A stretch of 64,000 nucleotides of DNA, from positions 682,001 to 746,000 of the forward strand of contig CAWJSE010000002.1 in the NCBI GenBank assembly GCA_963845445.1. The letters run 5' to 3'. Below, piece after piece: positions 53,175-60,981 of this stretch (positions within the stretch are counted from its first letter, which is position 1; every line of letters begins with the position of its first letter). The translations under genes were made by a program, and so were the position numbers. The stretch comes from JABDBL01 sp963845445 (GTDB lineage: Bacteria; Cyanobacteriota; Vampirovibrionia; Obscuribacterales; Obscuribacteraceae). The notes below the pieces were generated by a model. That model was not told the origin of the DNA and searched no databases. It saw only the letters and a list, made by a program, of their open reading frames with translations.

Positions 53175-54230
53175 CTAGCGAATCTTAGTAATCATGTCAC
53201 CTTTTTCAATTCTGCCTGATTCTTTTAAAAATAAGATGGCGCTTTGATCCGTGTGGCTACCTAAGGCTAAATTGGCTAAACTCTTACCTTTGGTTATGCC
53301 AAGAGAATTAGCAACATTAGAATTAACCATGTTTGCTCTTGCTAATTTTACTAAAGCCGGAAAATTAACTTGATGTGTATCAACTTGTACTTCTTTTGCC
53401 GTAACTCTGAAAAATCTAAATGCACAAGGATAAATATCCAGACTAGGTGAAGAAATATACCAAATATTATTTTGGCATTGTATTTTGCTCAAATGAGTAT
53501 GTCCATTGAGAGAAATTATATAGCCAGAAGATTTTTCCAGAATCTCACGTACCGAACCTGCTTGTGGGAACATTTGACTATTATCACTTTCAAAAGCAAC
53601 TGGTGGCAAAATGGGATGATGACTAACAATCACGTTTATTGCCCCTGCATTTTGCATCATGTCTTGCCGCAGCCAATCCAGCTGAACATCATCAATATAC
53701 CCTCTATTTGTATTGGCTTGACTTGTATCAAGCCCAATCAAATGAAGTCCTGACAAAGGATCACAAGACCAATAAGGTACATTGTTATTGAGCCCGCGCC
53801 CTTTCCAATCGCGACCAAACGTTCTCATTTTGTTCTCTTGCACATTGCCAGATACGTCTGTTTCACCTAATACGAAATACCAGGAGCAATCAAGGTTTTG
53901 CGCAATATCAAGAAATAATTGCCAATGAGTTTCTTCCTCACCTATTCCCTGCACTTGATCACCGCCAAAAATAACGAAATCCGGCTTCAAGGCATTGATT
54001 TGCTTAATTGCCTCTTGAAGAAACAACTGACTTTCCTGTAAAAGCATAAAATTGTCACCCACGCCAGAAGTCAGATGACAATCACTAATAAAGGCAAATG
54101 TAAAAGGCTCAAAATGACTCACATCAGAGCTACTGCTAGAAGACTGAGCAGCAGAAGCATAAGGCATAAGTATGCTCGAAAGACAAGACAAAATGAAACA
54201 TCGACGGCTTACTGAGTGAATGACAGACAT
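53175..54230 (-). CDS. Exported metallophosphoesterase (Tat-type signal)
   Basis: The 351-residue protein belongs to the calcineurin-like phosphoesterase family. The metal-binding motifs are 'FAFISDCHLTSG' (DxH), 'FVIFGGDQVQG' (GDxx), 'VIVSHHPILPP' (the His-His variation of GNH[E/D]...H) and 'ISLNGHTHLSK' (GHxH). The N-terminus is 'SRRCFILSCLSS', which fits a twin-arginine signal, so the folded enzyme would go to the periplasm. A typical length for cAMP- or cyclic-nucleotide-type phosphoesterases is shorter; the extra C-terminal 90 residues include helix-hairpin-like text about 'NSNVANSLGI'. The substrate is unknown. Confidence 0.82.
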   Translation of the reverse strand: MSVIHSVSRRCFILSCLSSILMPYASAAQSSSSSSDVSHFEPFTFAFISDCHLTSGVGDNFMLLQESQLFLQEAIKQINALKPDFVIFGGDQVQGIGEEETHWQLFLDIAQNLDCSWYFVLGETDVSGNVQENKMRTFGRDWKGRGLNNNVPYWSCDPLSGLHLIGLDTSQANTNRGYIDDVQLDWLRQDMMQNAGAINVIVSHHPILPPVAFESDNSQMFPQAGSVREILEKSSGYIISLNGHTHLSKIQCQNNIWYISSPSLDIYPCAFRFFRVTAKEVQVDTHQVNFPALVKLARANMVNSNVANSLGITKGKSLANLALGSHTDQSAILFLKESGRIEKGDMITKIR

Positions 54231-54320
54231 TATGATACCTATTGATTACAAAGATACTTAGCAAAGTTACTGGACATAAGCAAGATTATTACACTAGAAT
54301 TGAAGACTTGCTAACTTATA

Positions 54321-54827
54321 ATGGCGATTAGATTAGGGGGAATTTACTTTCTAAGGAGTAATGATGACCACAGCTACGAGCTAACTCTTGATATTAACGA
54401 TATAAAAAAGATATTGCCTCATCGTTATCCATTTCTACTTTTAGATCGAGTTACTTCGGTTGTACCGGGACTCAAGGCTACCGGCTTTAAAAATCTCACG
54501 GCGAATGAGCAATTCTTTGAGGGTCATTTTCCATTCCGACCAATTATGCCTGGTGTATTAATGGTTGAAGCATTAGCTCAACTTGGATGTATCGCTATTC
54601 TAATGAAAGAAGAGTTTAAAGGTTCATTGGGAGTATTCACCGGAATTGACGGAATGAAATTTCGTTCAATGGTAACACCAGGCGACAGACTGGATCTAGC
54701 CGTAGAATTAATCAAAATGCGCGGGCCACTTGGTAAGTTTCGTGGCATCGCCAAAATAAATGATAAAACAGCCTGTGAAGGAGAAATTAGTTTTTCTCTC
54801 ATTAGAGATGCGGTACCCATTGCATGA
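54321..54827 (+). CDS. fabZ: 3-hydroxyacyl-[acyl-carrier-protein] dehydratase FabZ (start uncertain)
   Basis: This hot-dog fold enzyme dehydrates (3R)-hydroxyacyl-ACP in fatty-acid synthesis. The catalytic His is in 'ILPHRYPFLLLDRV', and the Glu helix is in 'FFEGHFPFRPIMPGVLMVEA'. The enzyme supplies precursors for lipid A and membranes. It ends in an ATGA overlap with lpxA, the classic pair. The listed start at 54321 has no ribosome binding site and gives an odd N-terminal extension. A strong 'AAGGAG' sits just before ATG 54361, which is in another frame and stops after seven codons. A missing base there would give a typical 155-residue FabZ. Confidence 0.93.
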   Translation: MAIRLGGIYFLRSNDDHSYELTLDINDIKKILPHRYPFLLLDRVTSVVPGLKATGFKNLTANEQFFEGHFPFRPIMPGVLMVEALAQLGCIAILMKEEFKGSLGVFTGIDGMKFRSMVTPGDRLDLAVELIKMRGPLGKFRGIAKINDKTACEGEISFSLIRDAVPIA

Positions 54828-55657
54828 GTATACATCCCACTGCCATAGTCGGTACAGGCGCACTGATCGCCGAAAGTGCCGAAATAGGACCTTATGCAGT
54901 TATTGGTGAACACGTTTCTATAGGCACTGGGAGCAAAATAGGTCCGCACGTAGTTATTGATGGATCTACAAAAATAGGAAAAAATTGTCAGATTTTTTCT
55001 GGAGCCAGTATCGGTCAAGCTCCTCAATCCATAAGCTATAAAGGCGAGCCTTCACAAGTAGAAATAGGCGACAATGTAACTATCAGAGAATATGTCACAA
55101 TCCATCGCGGAACTAACGGTGGTACTACGAGCCTAGGTGACGACTGTTACATTATGAATTACGCCCACATAGCACACGACTGCCAACTGGGTAATGGGGT
55201 TATCATGGCTAATTCAGCCACCCTAGCAGGACATATTACCGTCGGGGATGGCACAGTAATGGCCGGCGTATGTGTTTTCCATCAATTTGTTCGTATTGGC
55301 AGAATGTGCATGGTTAGCGGTATGACCGGTAGCAGGATGGATTTGCCACCTTTTGTAATTTTAGATGGATTACCTCCAGCTATACGTGGCATAAATGTAA
55401 TTGGAATGAAAAGGCAAAAATTTCATCCAGCTACGCGCACTGCAATAAAAAAAGCGTACAAGCTTTTATATCATTCTGGATTGAATTTCACTCAAGCAAT
55501 CGAACAAATAGAACAAGAAGAAGTGCCAAGTGAAGTAGCAGAAATTATTGAATTCTTCCGCTCCTCAAAACGCGGCGTAATAGGAACATACGAACAAGAA
55601 GCTGTAGAAGAAGATGATCAAAAGGCTCTGCATGCCTCAGAAGCTGTAAAAGTCTAA
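54824..55657 (+). CDS. lpxA: UDP-N-acetylglucosamine acyltransferase LpxA
   Basis: This enzyme transfers a 3-hydroxyacyl chain from ACP to UDP-GlcNAc, the first step of lipid A. It has 277 residues: a left-handed beta-helix of hexapeptide repeats ('ALIAESAEIGPYAVIGEHVS', 'TIREYVTIHRG', 'VIMANSATLAGHITVG') and an alpha-helical C-terminus. The catalytic His lies in 'NYAHIAHDCQLGN'. It directly follows fabZ with an ATGA overlap, so the two are translationally coupled. Its presence implies an outer membrane with lipid A. Confidence 0.96.
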   Translation: MSIHPTAIVGTGALIAESAEIGPYAVIGEHVSIGTGSKIGPHVVIDGSTKIGKNCQIFSGASIGQAPQSISYKGEPSQVEIGDNVTIREYVTIHRGTNGGTTSLGDDCYIMNYAHIAHDCQLGNGVIMANSATLAGHITVGDGTVMAGVCVFHQFVRIGRMCMVSGMTGSRMDLPPFVILDGLPPAIRGINVIGMKRQKFHPATRTAIKKAYKLLYHSGLNFTQAIEQIEQEEVPSEVAEIIEFFRSSKRGVIGTYEQEAVEEDDQKALHASEAVKV

Positions 55658-55717
55658 TATTTAACTTTTGCACTCTTTATACTATTCCCATCCTAAGCAT
55701 AATTAGGAAAATGGTAA

Positions 55718-57142
55718 GTGGACAAAACAAAGAATAATAAAATTGATCTTCCCCTCAGCTCTGCCCTAAAGACAGATCCGATTATTGCGGAAAACTCAAA
55801 AAAAAAGACATCAATGTTTAATCAAAAAACGGGCTTGCCGGGATTTCGAGAAGTTTTCAAAAATAGACAGTTTATGAGTTTATGGTTTGCACAAATCTTC
55901 TCTCAATTTGCTGACAGGGCCGTTTTTGTGCTCTTTGTAGCAGTTTTGACAGCTCAACAAGTAAATAATTCGGTATCTGCAGCCATCGGTATCGGTGCTG
56001 CCGAAATGACTAGCTTGCTATATGTCACATTTACTATTCCTGCTGTATTACTTAGTCCGGTAGCCGGAGTTTATGTGGACCGCTGGTCGAACAAAACTAT
56101 ACTGTTCAGTTCTAATATCGCTCGGGCCTTATTCGTTAGTTTAGTGGCTCTTCCAGAAATTTCACATTCAGCCAAACTCTGTCTACTTTTAGCATTCTTA
56201 ATATCAGTAGCTTCACAATTTTTTGGTCCCGCTGAAACAGCTGCCATCCCTCGGCTCGTACCCAAAGATAATCTCTTACATGCCAATTCGCTGTTCTTTA
56301 CTACCATGATGATTGCCTTAGGATTCGGCTTTGCTATCGGCGAACCTATAATTTCACAAACAGGCATTAAAGGCGCACCATGTGCGGTAGCAGGAGGATT
56401 CTTTATAGCTGCCCTGCTAGTTTTGTTTATTCAAGACAATAAACCTAAGCAAGTGCAACGAGAAGTTTGGTGGGAAGAATTACGGCAAGGAATATCATAT
56501 ATTGTGGACAATCCACCTGTGTTTCGAGCCATTTTTAAAATTACAATATTATTCAGTACTATAATTACCCTCAACATAATAGCTGTCGGTCTAGCAGAAC
56601 AAGTAATGCACATAAAAGCGTTTCAATTCGGCTATATCGTGGCGGCTGCAGGCTTAGGTATGGCACTAGGAAATGTGCTGGTCGCAAAAGCTGGCCACTA
56701 TTTTTCGCACATTATCTTGTCTTACAGCGGCTTCACCGCGCTGGGCTTATTTATGAGTATGTTAGCTAGTCTTGGATTTATACAAACAACATTATTTCCA
56801 ATGATTGGTGAGCCAAATTTATTCTTCAATGGTTGGCTTATTTATATTCCTCTGTCATTGTCACTATTAATTGGTATTTCTTGTGCCTTTGTAGCTGTTC
56901 CTACGCAATCCACTTTACAAGCCTCAGTGCCCGAGGAATTGCGTGGCAAAGTATTTGGGGCGCAAAATACCGCCATGTCTGCAGCTTCGACAATCCCAGT
57001 GATATTGGCCGGCTTTTTCATTGACAATTTACCAGGAGGGGTTTCCACCACTTTATTAATTATGGGTCTACCCACGCTAGCGGCGGGGGCTATACAGCTG
57101 TCAAGAAGTATTATAGATTTAAGGGCAGGAAAGCTGATCTAA
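55718..57142 (+). CDS. MFS transporter (MFS_3/EntS-like)
   Basis: The 474-residue protein has 12 hydrophobic segments and the N-terminal 'VFKNRQFMSLWFAQIFSQFA' typical of the MFS_3 group. The 'GVYVDRWSNKTILFSSNIAR' loop (a motif A equivalent, D-R-x-x-R/K) and 'PEELRGKVFGAQNTAMSAAS' are further family marks. The substrate is unknown; relatives export siderophores, drugs or lysophospholipids. The position after fabZ-lpxA makes a lipid-related role possible. The start is GTG at 55718; the first 30 residues are polar, so an internal ATG is possible. Confidence 0.85.
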   Translation: MDKTKNNKIDLPLSSALKTDPIIAENSKKKTSMFNQKTGLPGFREVFKNRQFMSLWFAQIFSQFADRAVFVLFVAVLTAQQVNNSVSAAIGIGAAEMTSLLYVTFTIPAVLLSPVAGVYVDRWSNKTILFSSNIARALFVSLVALPEISHSAKLCLLLAFLISVASQFFGPAETAAIPRLVPKDNLLHANSLFFTTMMIALGFGFAIGEPIISQTGIKGAPCAVAGGFFIAALLVLFIQDNKPKQVQREVWWEELRQGISYIVDNPPVFRAIFKITILFSTIITLNIIAVGLAEQVMHIKAFQFGYIVAAAGLGMALGNVLVAKAGHYFSHIILSYSGFTALGLFMSMLASLGFIQTTLFPMIGEPNLFFNGWLIYIPLSLSLLIGISCAFVAVPTQSTLQASVPEELRGKVFGAQNTAMSAASTIPVILAGFFIDNLPGGVSTTLLIMGLPTLAAGAIQLSRSIIDLRAGKLI

Positions 57143-57188
57143 CTGCCAATCCGGTTACAATTCACAAATAGACGATATTCGGGTACCC

Positions 57189-58610
57189 ATGCGCAATCGA
57201 ATCATATTATTCGGGCTTATATTCCTAATCTGGGCTTTTCTCAAAGCCGTCGATTACTTCTTCAATGGTCCGCAACTGCTCATACTTTTAACCTTGGCAG
57301 TGACAATTATGATTACTCACAGCCTATGGCTACTTAGCGCTCAAAAGCATTGGCAAAGAAAGGTAGCCAAACACAAGTTGATAGGATATCAACAAATAAA
57401 GCCACGCAATAATAAATTAAAAGCAACCAATACCCAAGACGAAACAACTTGGAAGCCCTGGGTGGATATTTTTATTTCCGCGAAAAATGAAGGACAGGTC
57501 ATTGAGACAACTGTTCGCAATATGTTTAAGCTTGACTACGATAAAGTTTTGCTTTGGATAATCAATGATTGTTCAACAGATAATACAAAAGAAATTCTGG
57601 TGTCCTTACAAAGCGAATTTCCCAACTTAAGAATAGTTGATCGCACAACCGGATCCCATCCCGGTAAATCTGCAGCTCTAAATGACGCTTTGGCTTTAGC
57701 CAAAGGAGACGTAATTGCTGTTTTTGACGCTGATGCCTATGTAGAGCCGAATTTTCTAAATATTACTTTGCCGGTATTGGCCCCTGATGGAATTGGGGCT
57801 GTGCAAGCACAAAAGAAAATTTATGAATATCAAAAAGGTTGGCTAATAGACTGCCAGTCGTCCGAGTATGCTCTTGACACCTATTTTCAGGTTGGTCGGG
57901 ATATTATTGGTGGTGCGGTTGAATTACGTGGAAATGGCCAGGTAATTAAACGCGCTGCTTTAATAGATGTGTCCGGATGGAATAATCTCGCCATCACAGA
58001 CGATTTAGATCTCAGCATGCGCCTGCTTACGAATCATTGGGACATTAGGTTTTGTCCTTATGCTTGTGTCTATGAGGAAGGCGTCACTTCAGTTAAAGCA
58101 CTGCTACGACAAAGAAAACGCTGGGCAGAAGGCAGTATCAGGCGCTATTTGGACTATATTTTTCCACTAAATTCTCCTACAAGGCTATCTTTTGTCGAAA
58201 GATTTGATACTTTGGCCTTCACAGTATTTTTTGTTGTTCCGGCTATAGTTCTGCTCGAAATAATCTCCGAATCAATACATTATTTTTGTGGCATACCTCC
58301 TCATGCGAATTTTCTAGCTGCTCTTATTGTGGCTATTTTTATTATCAGTCAATTGAATTTATTCATTGCCATTCAAGTCTATGGAAAACCCATGCCAATA
58401 TTGGCCAGCATCTCACACAGTCTCTCAGTAGGAATGTATCTCTATTTGCATTGGCTGCCCTGCGTTTTCTCTGCCTTAAAACAGATCATATTTGGTAAAC
58501 GTGTTTCAACGTGGCATCCCACAGAACATATTGGACATCCTACTGCCTCTCCCAGTGACAAGACAAAAGACTCTTATACTGACAAAACATTGGCAAGATA
58601 TGAAATTTGA
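57189..58610 (+). CDS. Membrane GT2-family glycosyltransferase (PgaC/IcaA-like)
   Basis: This processive beta-glycosyltransferase candidate of 473 residues has two N-terminal helices, a cytosolic GT-A domain and two to four C-terminal helices. The catalytic signs are 'WVDIFISAKNEGQVIE', 'VLLWIINDCSTDNTKE', the DxD in 'AVFDADAYVEP', 'ITDDLDLSMRL' and the QxxRW in 'LLRQRKRWAEGS'. This is the signature set of synthases for poly-N-acetylglucosamine, hyaluronan or cellulose-like chains. It is unaccompanied by a pgaA, pgaB or pgaD gene, so the product is not settled. The GT motif set is complete. Confidence 0.88.
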   Translation: MRNRIILFGLIFLIWAFLKAVDYFFNGPQLLILLTLAVTIMITHSLWLLSAQKHWQRKVAKHKLIGYQQIKPRNNKLKATNTQDETTWKPWVDIFISAKNEGQVIETTVRNMFKLDYDKVLLWIINDCSTDNTKEILVSLQSEFPNLRIVDRTTGSHPGKSAALNDALALAKGDVIAVFDADAYVEPNFLNITLPVLAPDGIGAVQAQKKIYEYQKGWLIDCQSSEYALDTYFQVGRDIIGGAVELRGNGQVIKRAALIDVSGWNNLAITDDLDLSMRLLTNHWDIRFCPYACVYEEGVTSVKALLRQRKRWAEGSIRRYLDYIFPLNSPTRLSFVERFDTLAFTVFFVVPAIVLLEIISESIHYFCGIPPHANFLAALIVAIFIISQLNLFIAIQVYGKPMPILASISHSLSVGMYLYLHWLPCVFSALKQIIFGKRVSTWHPTEHIGHPTASPSDKTKDSYTDKTLARYEI

Positions 58611-58917
58611 ATATTACTAACTGATGCAATCATATAGGGCTAACACCTACAAATATAATTGCCATGAGTAAGAAAATTCGAGCACTAGTGTGCCACCACA
58701 TAAGGTTGCCAATCACTTGAAAACAATTAAGAACAAAGATTTTACACTGGCTGAAAACAGGCTAGGGTAGGGATTTATTGGGTTTTTAAATCTAAATACA
58801 ATATTGCTAGCAACTAACCGTGGATCTATTAAGGAAAATCGGTACAATTAAATACGTAAAAGGCCTAACTGGCCCAGCAGTTGAATTAAATGATCAATTA
58901 GTAAGGTGGAGAGATTA
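58611..58917. other. Intergenic region before the glycine-rich cassette
   Basis: No gene-like frame is seen. The region is A+T-rich and probably carries the promoter of the four-gene cassette, but no clear -35/-10 pair was found. 'AAGGTGGAGAG' at 58902-58912 is the ribosome binding site of the first gene. Confidence 0.45.
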
Positions 58918-59310
58918 ATGGTGAAAAAATTTGTTTCGTATGTTGCAGTTGCAGCAGCTATAATTGGCAGTTCAGTACTTCCATCGTTGGCAGAAGATGA
59001 CAGTATGGTTGAAAATGTTTGTGCTTTTCCGTTTAAGGTGACTGGTGCTGCTCTTGGTACAGTGTGGGGAGTACCACTGGGCCTTACTAAAGGCGGAGTC
59101 CAAGGTGGAATGAAGACCACCAAATATATGGCCGGCAAATTGGGTGACGAAGAATGTCCATGCCGCTTAGCCGCTAGTTCCGTAATAGCTGGACCCTTTG
59201 GTGTTGTAGGTGGTGCAGCATACGGTTCGGTTTTTGGCGTTATTCATGGTGCCAAGACTGGTTATAACCACCCCTTTAGCATGGAAGCTTTTCGCTTTAA
59301 AGAAGATTAA
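58918..59310 (+). CDS. Small secreted glycine-rich protein, cassette gene A
   Basis: The protein has 130 residues with a signal peptide ('YVAVAAAIIGSSVLPSLA'). The mature part holds two Gly-rich hydrophobic hairpins around a conserved centre: 'FPFKVTGAALGTVWGVPLGL', then 'AGKLGDEECPCRLAA', then 'GPFGVVGGAAYGSVFGVIHG' and the ending 'NHPFSMEAFRFKED'. GxxxG and GxxYG spacing suggests glycine-zipper packing in or on a membrane. It contains three Cys in the mature part (one near the N-terminus and two in 'ECPC'). I chose ATG 58918, behind the strong 'AAGGTGGAGAG'. It is one of four tandem homologues, and no known family was recalled with certainty. Confidence 0.8.
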   Translation: MVKKFVSYVAVAAAIIGSSVLPSLAEDDSMVENVCAFPFKVTGAALGTVWGVPLGLTKGGVQGGMKTTKYMAGKLGDEECPCRLAASSVIAGPFGVVGGAAYGSVFGVIHGAKTGYNHPFSMEAFRFKED

Positions 59311-59389
59311 AAGTGGTACATGCTAATATAAACTTGTTATGGCAAGTTGTGTCCGATAACGTTATTTGTATATATTACGAGGAAGTACA

Positions 59390-59761
59390 ATGAAAAAAAG
59401 TGCAACATTACTAGCAATTTTTGCCAGCTTAGGAATAAGTTCAGCTTCATTTGCAGGCACTCTCGACACTGGTAAAAGTGTTGCAGGGAGTACAGCAGCT
59501 ATGGTTGTTGATGTGCCAGAAGGCATAATCGTCAACACAGCTTACAAGTGCCCATATGCCGCCACCAAAGATTTGGCTGGTGCTTTTGGCGATGAAAATG
59601 GCTGGAAACAAAATATTGTTGGCGCAGTATTTGGCATACCAGCAGGTATGGTTTTTGGCGTACCTTACGGTCTCGTCAAAGGCGGACAACATGCAGCCAG
59701 TGTTGGCTGGGAAAAACCCTTCAGTTCAGAATCCTTCATTGTGACGAATGAAAGCAAATAA
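59390..59761 (+). CDS. Small secreted glycine-rich protein, cassette gene B
   Basis: The 123-residue product has the same plan as its neighbours: a signal peptide ('LLAIFASLGISSASFA'), a first hydrophobic segment ('AAMVVDVPEGIIVNTAYK'), the shared 'LAGAFGDENGW' centre, the Gly-rich hairpin 'GAVFGIPAGMVFGVPYGLVK' and the ending 'VGWEKPFSSESFIV'. The start is ATG 59390 with 'ACGAGGAAG' before it; the frame runs upstream to 59366. It lies 79 bases after gene A. Function is unknown; a membrane-associated or envelope role is inferred. Confidence 0.8.
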   Translation: MKKSATLLAIFASLGISSASFAGTLDTGKSVAGSTAAMVVDVPEGIIVNTAYKCPYAATKDLAGAFGDENGWKQNIVGAVFGIPAGMVFGVPYGLVKGGQHAASVGWEKPFSSESFIVTNESK

Positions 59762-59844
59762 CTGCTTTCCAGTTGTTTGCAATCGAACGATTTATAAATT
59801 AGGTGTAGCGCGTTTACTTTAAATAGAAATGGTGAGGTAAGAAA

Positions 59845-60255
59845 ATGTTAGTTCTCAAGCGTTTATTGTCTTCAGCAATAATTGTGAGTTGTCTTATCTC
59901 ACCAGCGCTTACTCCAGTTTATGGTTTGGATTATGAAGCCAAGCCAGTTAATTGGGTGATTACTACTCCTTTTAAAGCAGTAGGAGCCGTCAGCGGTGCT
60001 GTTGTTTGTGGTTTATTTAGTGCCCCAGTTGATGATGGTTTCCATGCTGGTAAAACAGCAACCACTCATATAGCTGGTGCCTTTGGTGATGAGAAGGGTA
60101 GAGTGGAACAATTGGCAGCCGCCCCTGTGGGTTATCCAGTTGGTTTTGTAGTTGGTGGTGTCCGTGGTGTCGGTCGTGGTTTTTTGCACGGCGCTAAAAA
60201 AGGTTGGGAAAAACCATTTAGTCGCTGGTCATTTGTCACGATGGAAGAAAAATAA
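59845..60255 (+). CDS. Small secreted glycine-rich protein, cassette gene C
   Basis: The 136-residue product has a signal peptide ('SSAIIVSCLISPALTPVYG'). The mature part repeats the family plan: 'TTPFKAVGAVSGAVVCGLFS', 'HIAGAFGDEKGRVEQLAAAP', 'GYPVGFVVGGVRGVGRGFLH' and 'KKGWEKPFSRWSFVTMEEK'. The 'GAFGDE.G' and 'GWEKPFS..SF' motifs are almost identical to gene B. The ATG is preceded by 'GGTGAGGTAAG'. Only 84 bases separate it from gene B. Confidence 0.8.
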   Translation: MLVLKRLLSSAIIVSCLISPALTPVYGLDYEAKPVNWVITTPFKAVGAVSGAVVCGLFSAPVDDGFHAGKTATTHIAGAFGDEKGRVEQLAAAPVGYPVGFVVGGVRGVGRGFLHGAKKGWEKPFSRWSFVTMEEK

Positions 60256-60302
60256 GTTAGGAATTAGGTAATTTAAGTAAATCAAAAGCTCCTAGAAAGC
60301 AA

Positions 60303-60767
60303 ATGGTATCCGTTATGAGAAAAGTAGTTTTAGCTTCATTAATAGCAGCTCTCGGCTTGGTATCTGTATGTAGCTCAGTTCCGGGGATTGCATATCCTCC
60401 TCGGCCCGAGTCTGCACGTGTTTGGTATGAGATCGAATATTTCCCTGTTCGATTAATTAGCATGGTTTCAGCAATTGTGTGGGACACACCAACTGGTATG
60501 TTCCAGGACTCTATTAGAGGCGCAGTTGGCGGAACGAGAGTTGTAGCAAGAAATATCGGTAACGAAAATGGCACCTATGAATTAATAGTTGGTGGTTTAA
60601 CTGGAGGTCCTGTCGGTCTGGTTGCAGGTGCACCTTACGGACTTCTGCATGGATTTGCTTATGGTGCACATCATGGATTCGTTGGCTATCCAAGTCCGAA
60701 TAGTGGTAGTCACGATATGCTGTTTCAAGGTAAAGCTTACGTAGTACCTTACGACGATAATTATTAA
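60303..60767 (+). CDS. Small secreted glycine-rich protein, cassette gene D
   Basis: The 154-residue product is the most divergent member. A signal peptide ('MRKVVLASLIAALGLVSVCS') is followed by 'WYEIEYFPVRLISMVSAIVW', 'VARNIGNENGTYELIVGGLT' (the equivalent of the 'GAFGDE.G' centre) and 'GGPVGLVAGAPYGLLHGFAY'. Its tail lacks the 'GWEKPF' ending and instead ends in 'AYVVPYDDNY'. The start may be ATG 60303 or 60315. A perfect hairpin terminator follows 16 bases after the stop, closing the cassette. Confidence 0.78.
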   Translation: MVSVMRKVVLASLIAALGLVSVCSSVPGIAYPPRPESARVWYEIEYFPVRLISMVSAIVWDTPTGMFQDSIRGAVGGTRVVARNIGNENGTYELIVGGLTGGPVGLVAGAPYGLLHGFAYGAHHGFVGYPSPNSGSHDMLFQGKAYVVPYDDNY

Positions 60768-60783
60768 TGCAGTAATTCATCAT

Positions 60784-60829
60784 AAAAACAGAGAGAGGGT
60801 AGCTTATGAGTTGCCCTCTCTCTGTTTTT
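60784..60829 (+). terminator. Strong Rho-independent terminator of the glycine-rich cassette
   Basis: A perfect 16-base stem (AAAAACAGAGAGAGGG paired with CCCTCTCTCTGTTTTT) encloses a 14-base loop and ends in a T run. It is near-symmetric and would work on either strand, but only plus-strand genes precede it. Confidence 0.93.
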
Positions 60830-60981
60830 ATCCAATCAACTAATTAGTTGACCAAAACTAAATATACTTTTTGAATCAGTTTTCAAAGACATCTATTTAT
60901 TATTAAGTAATTGCTTTTCTTTTATCAGCCAGGCAGTCTCTGGGCTATTCTAGAAACGCAATATTCTAGGAGATAGTACTT

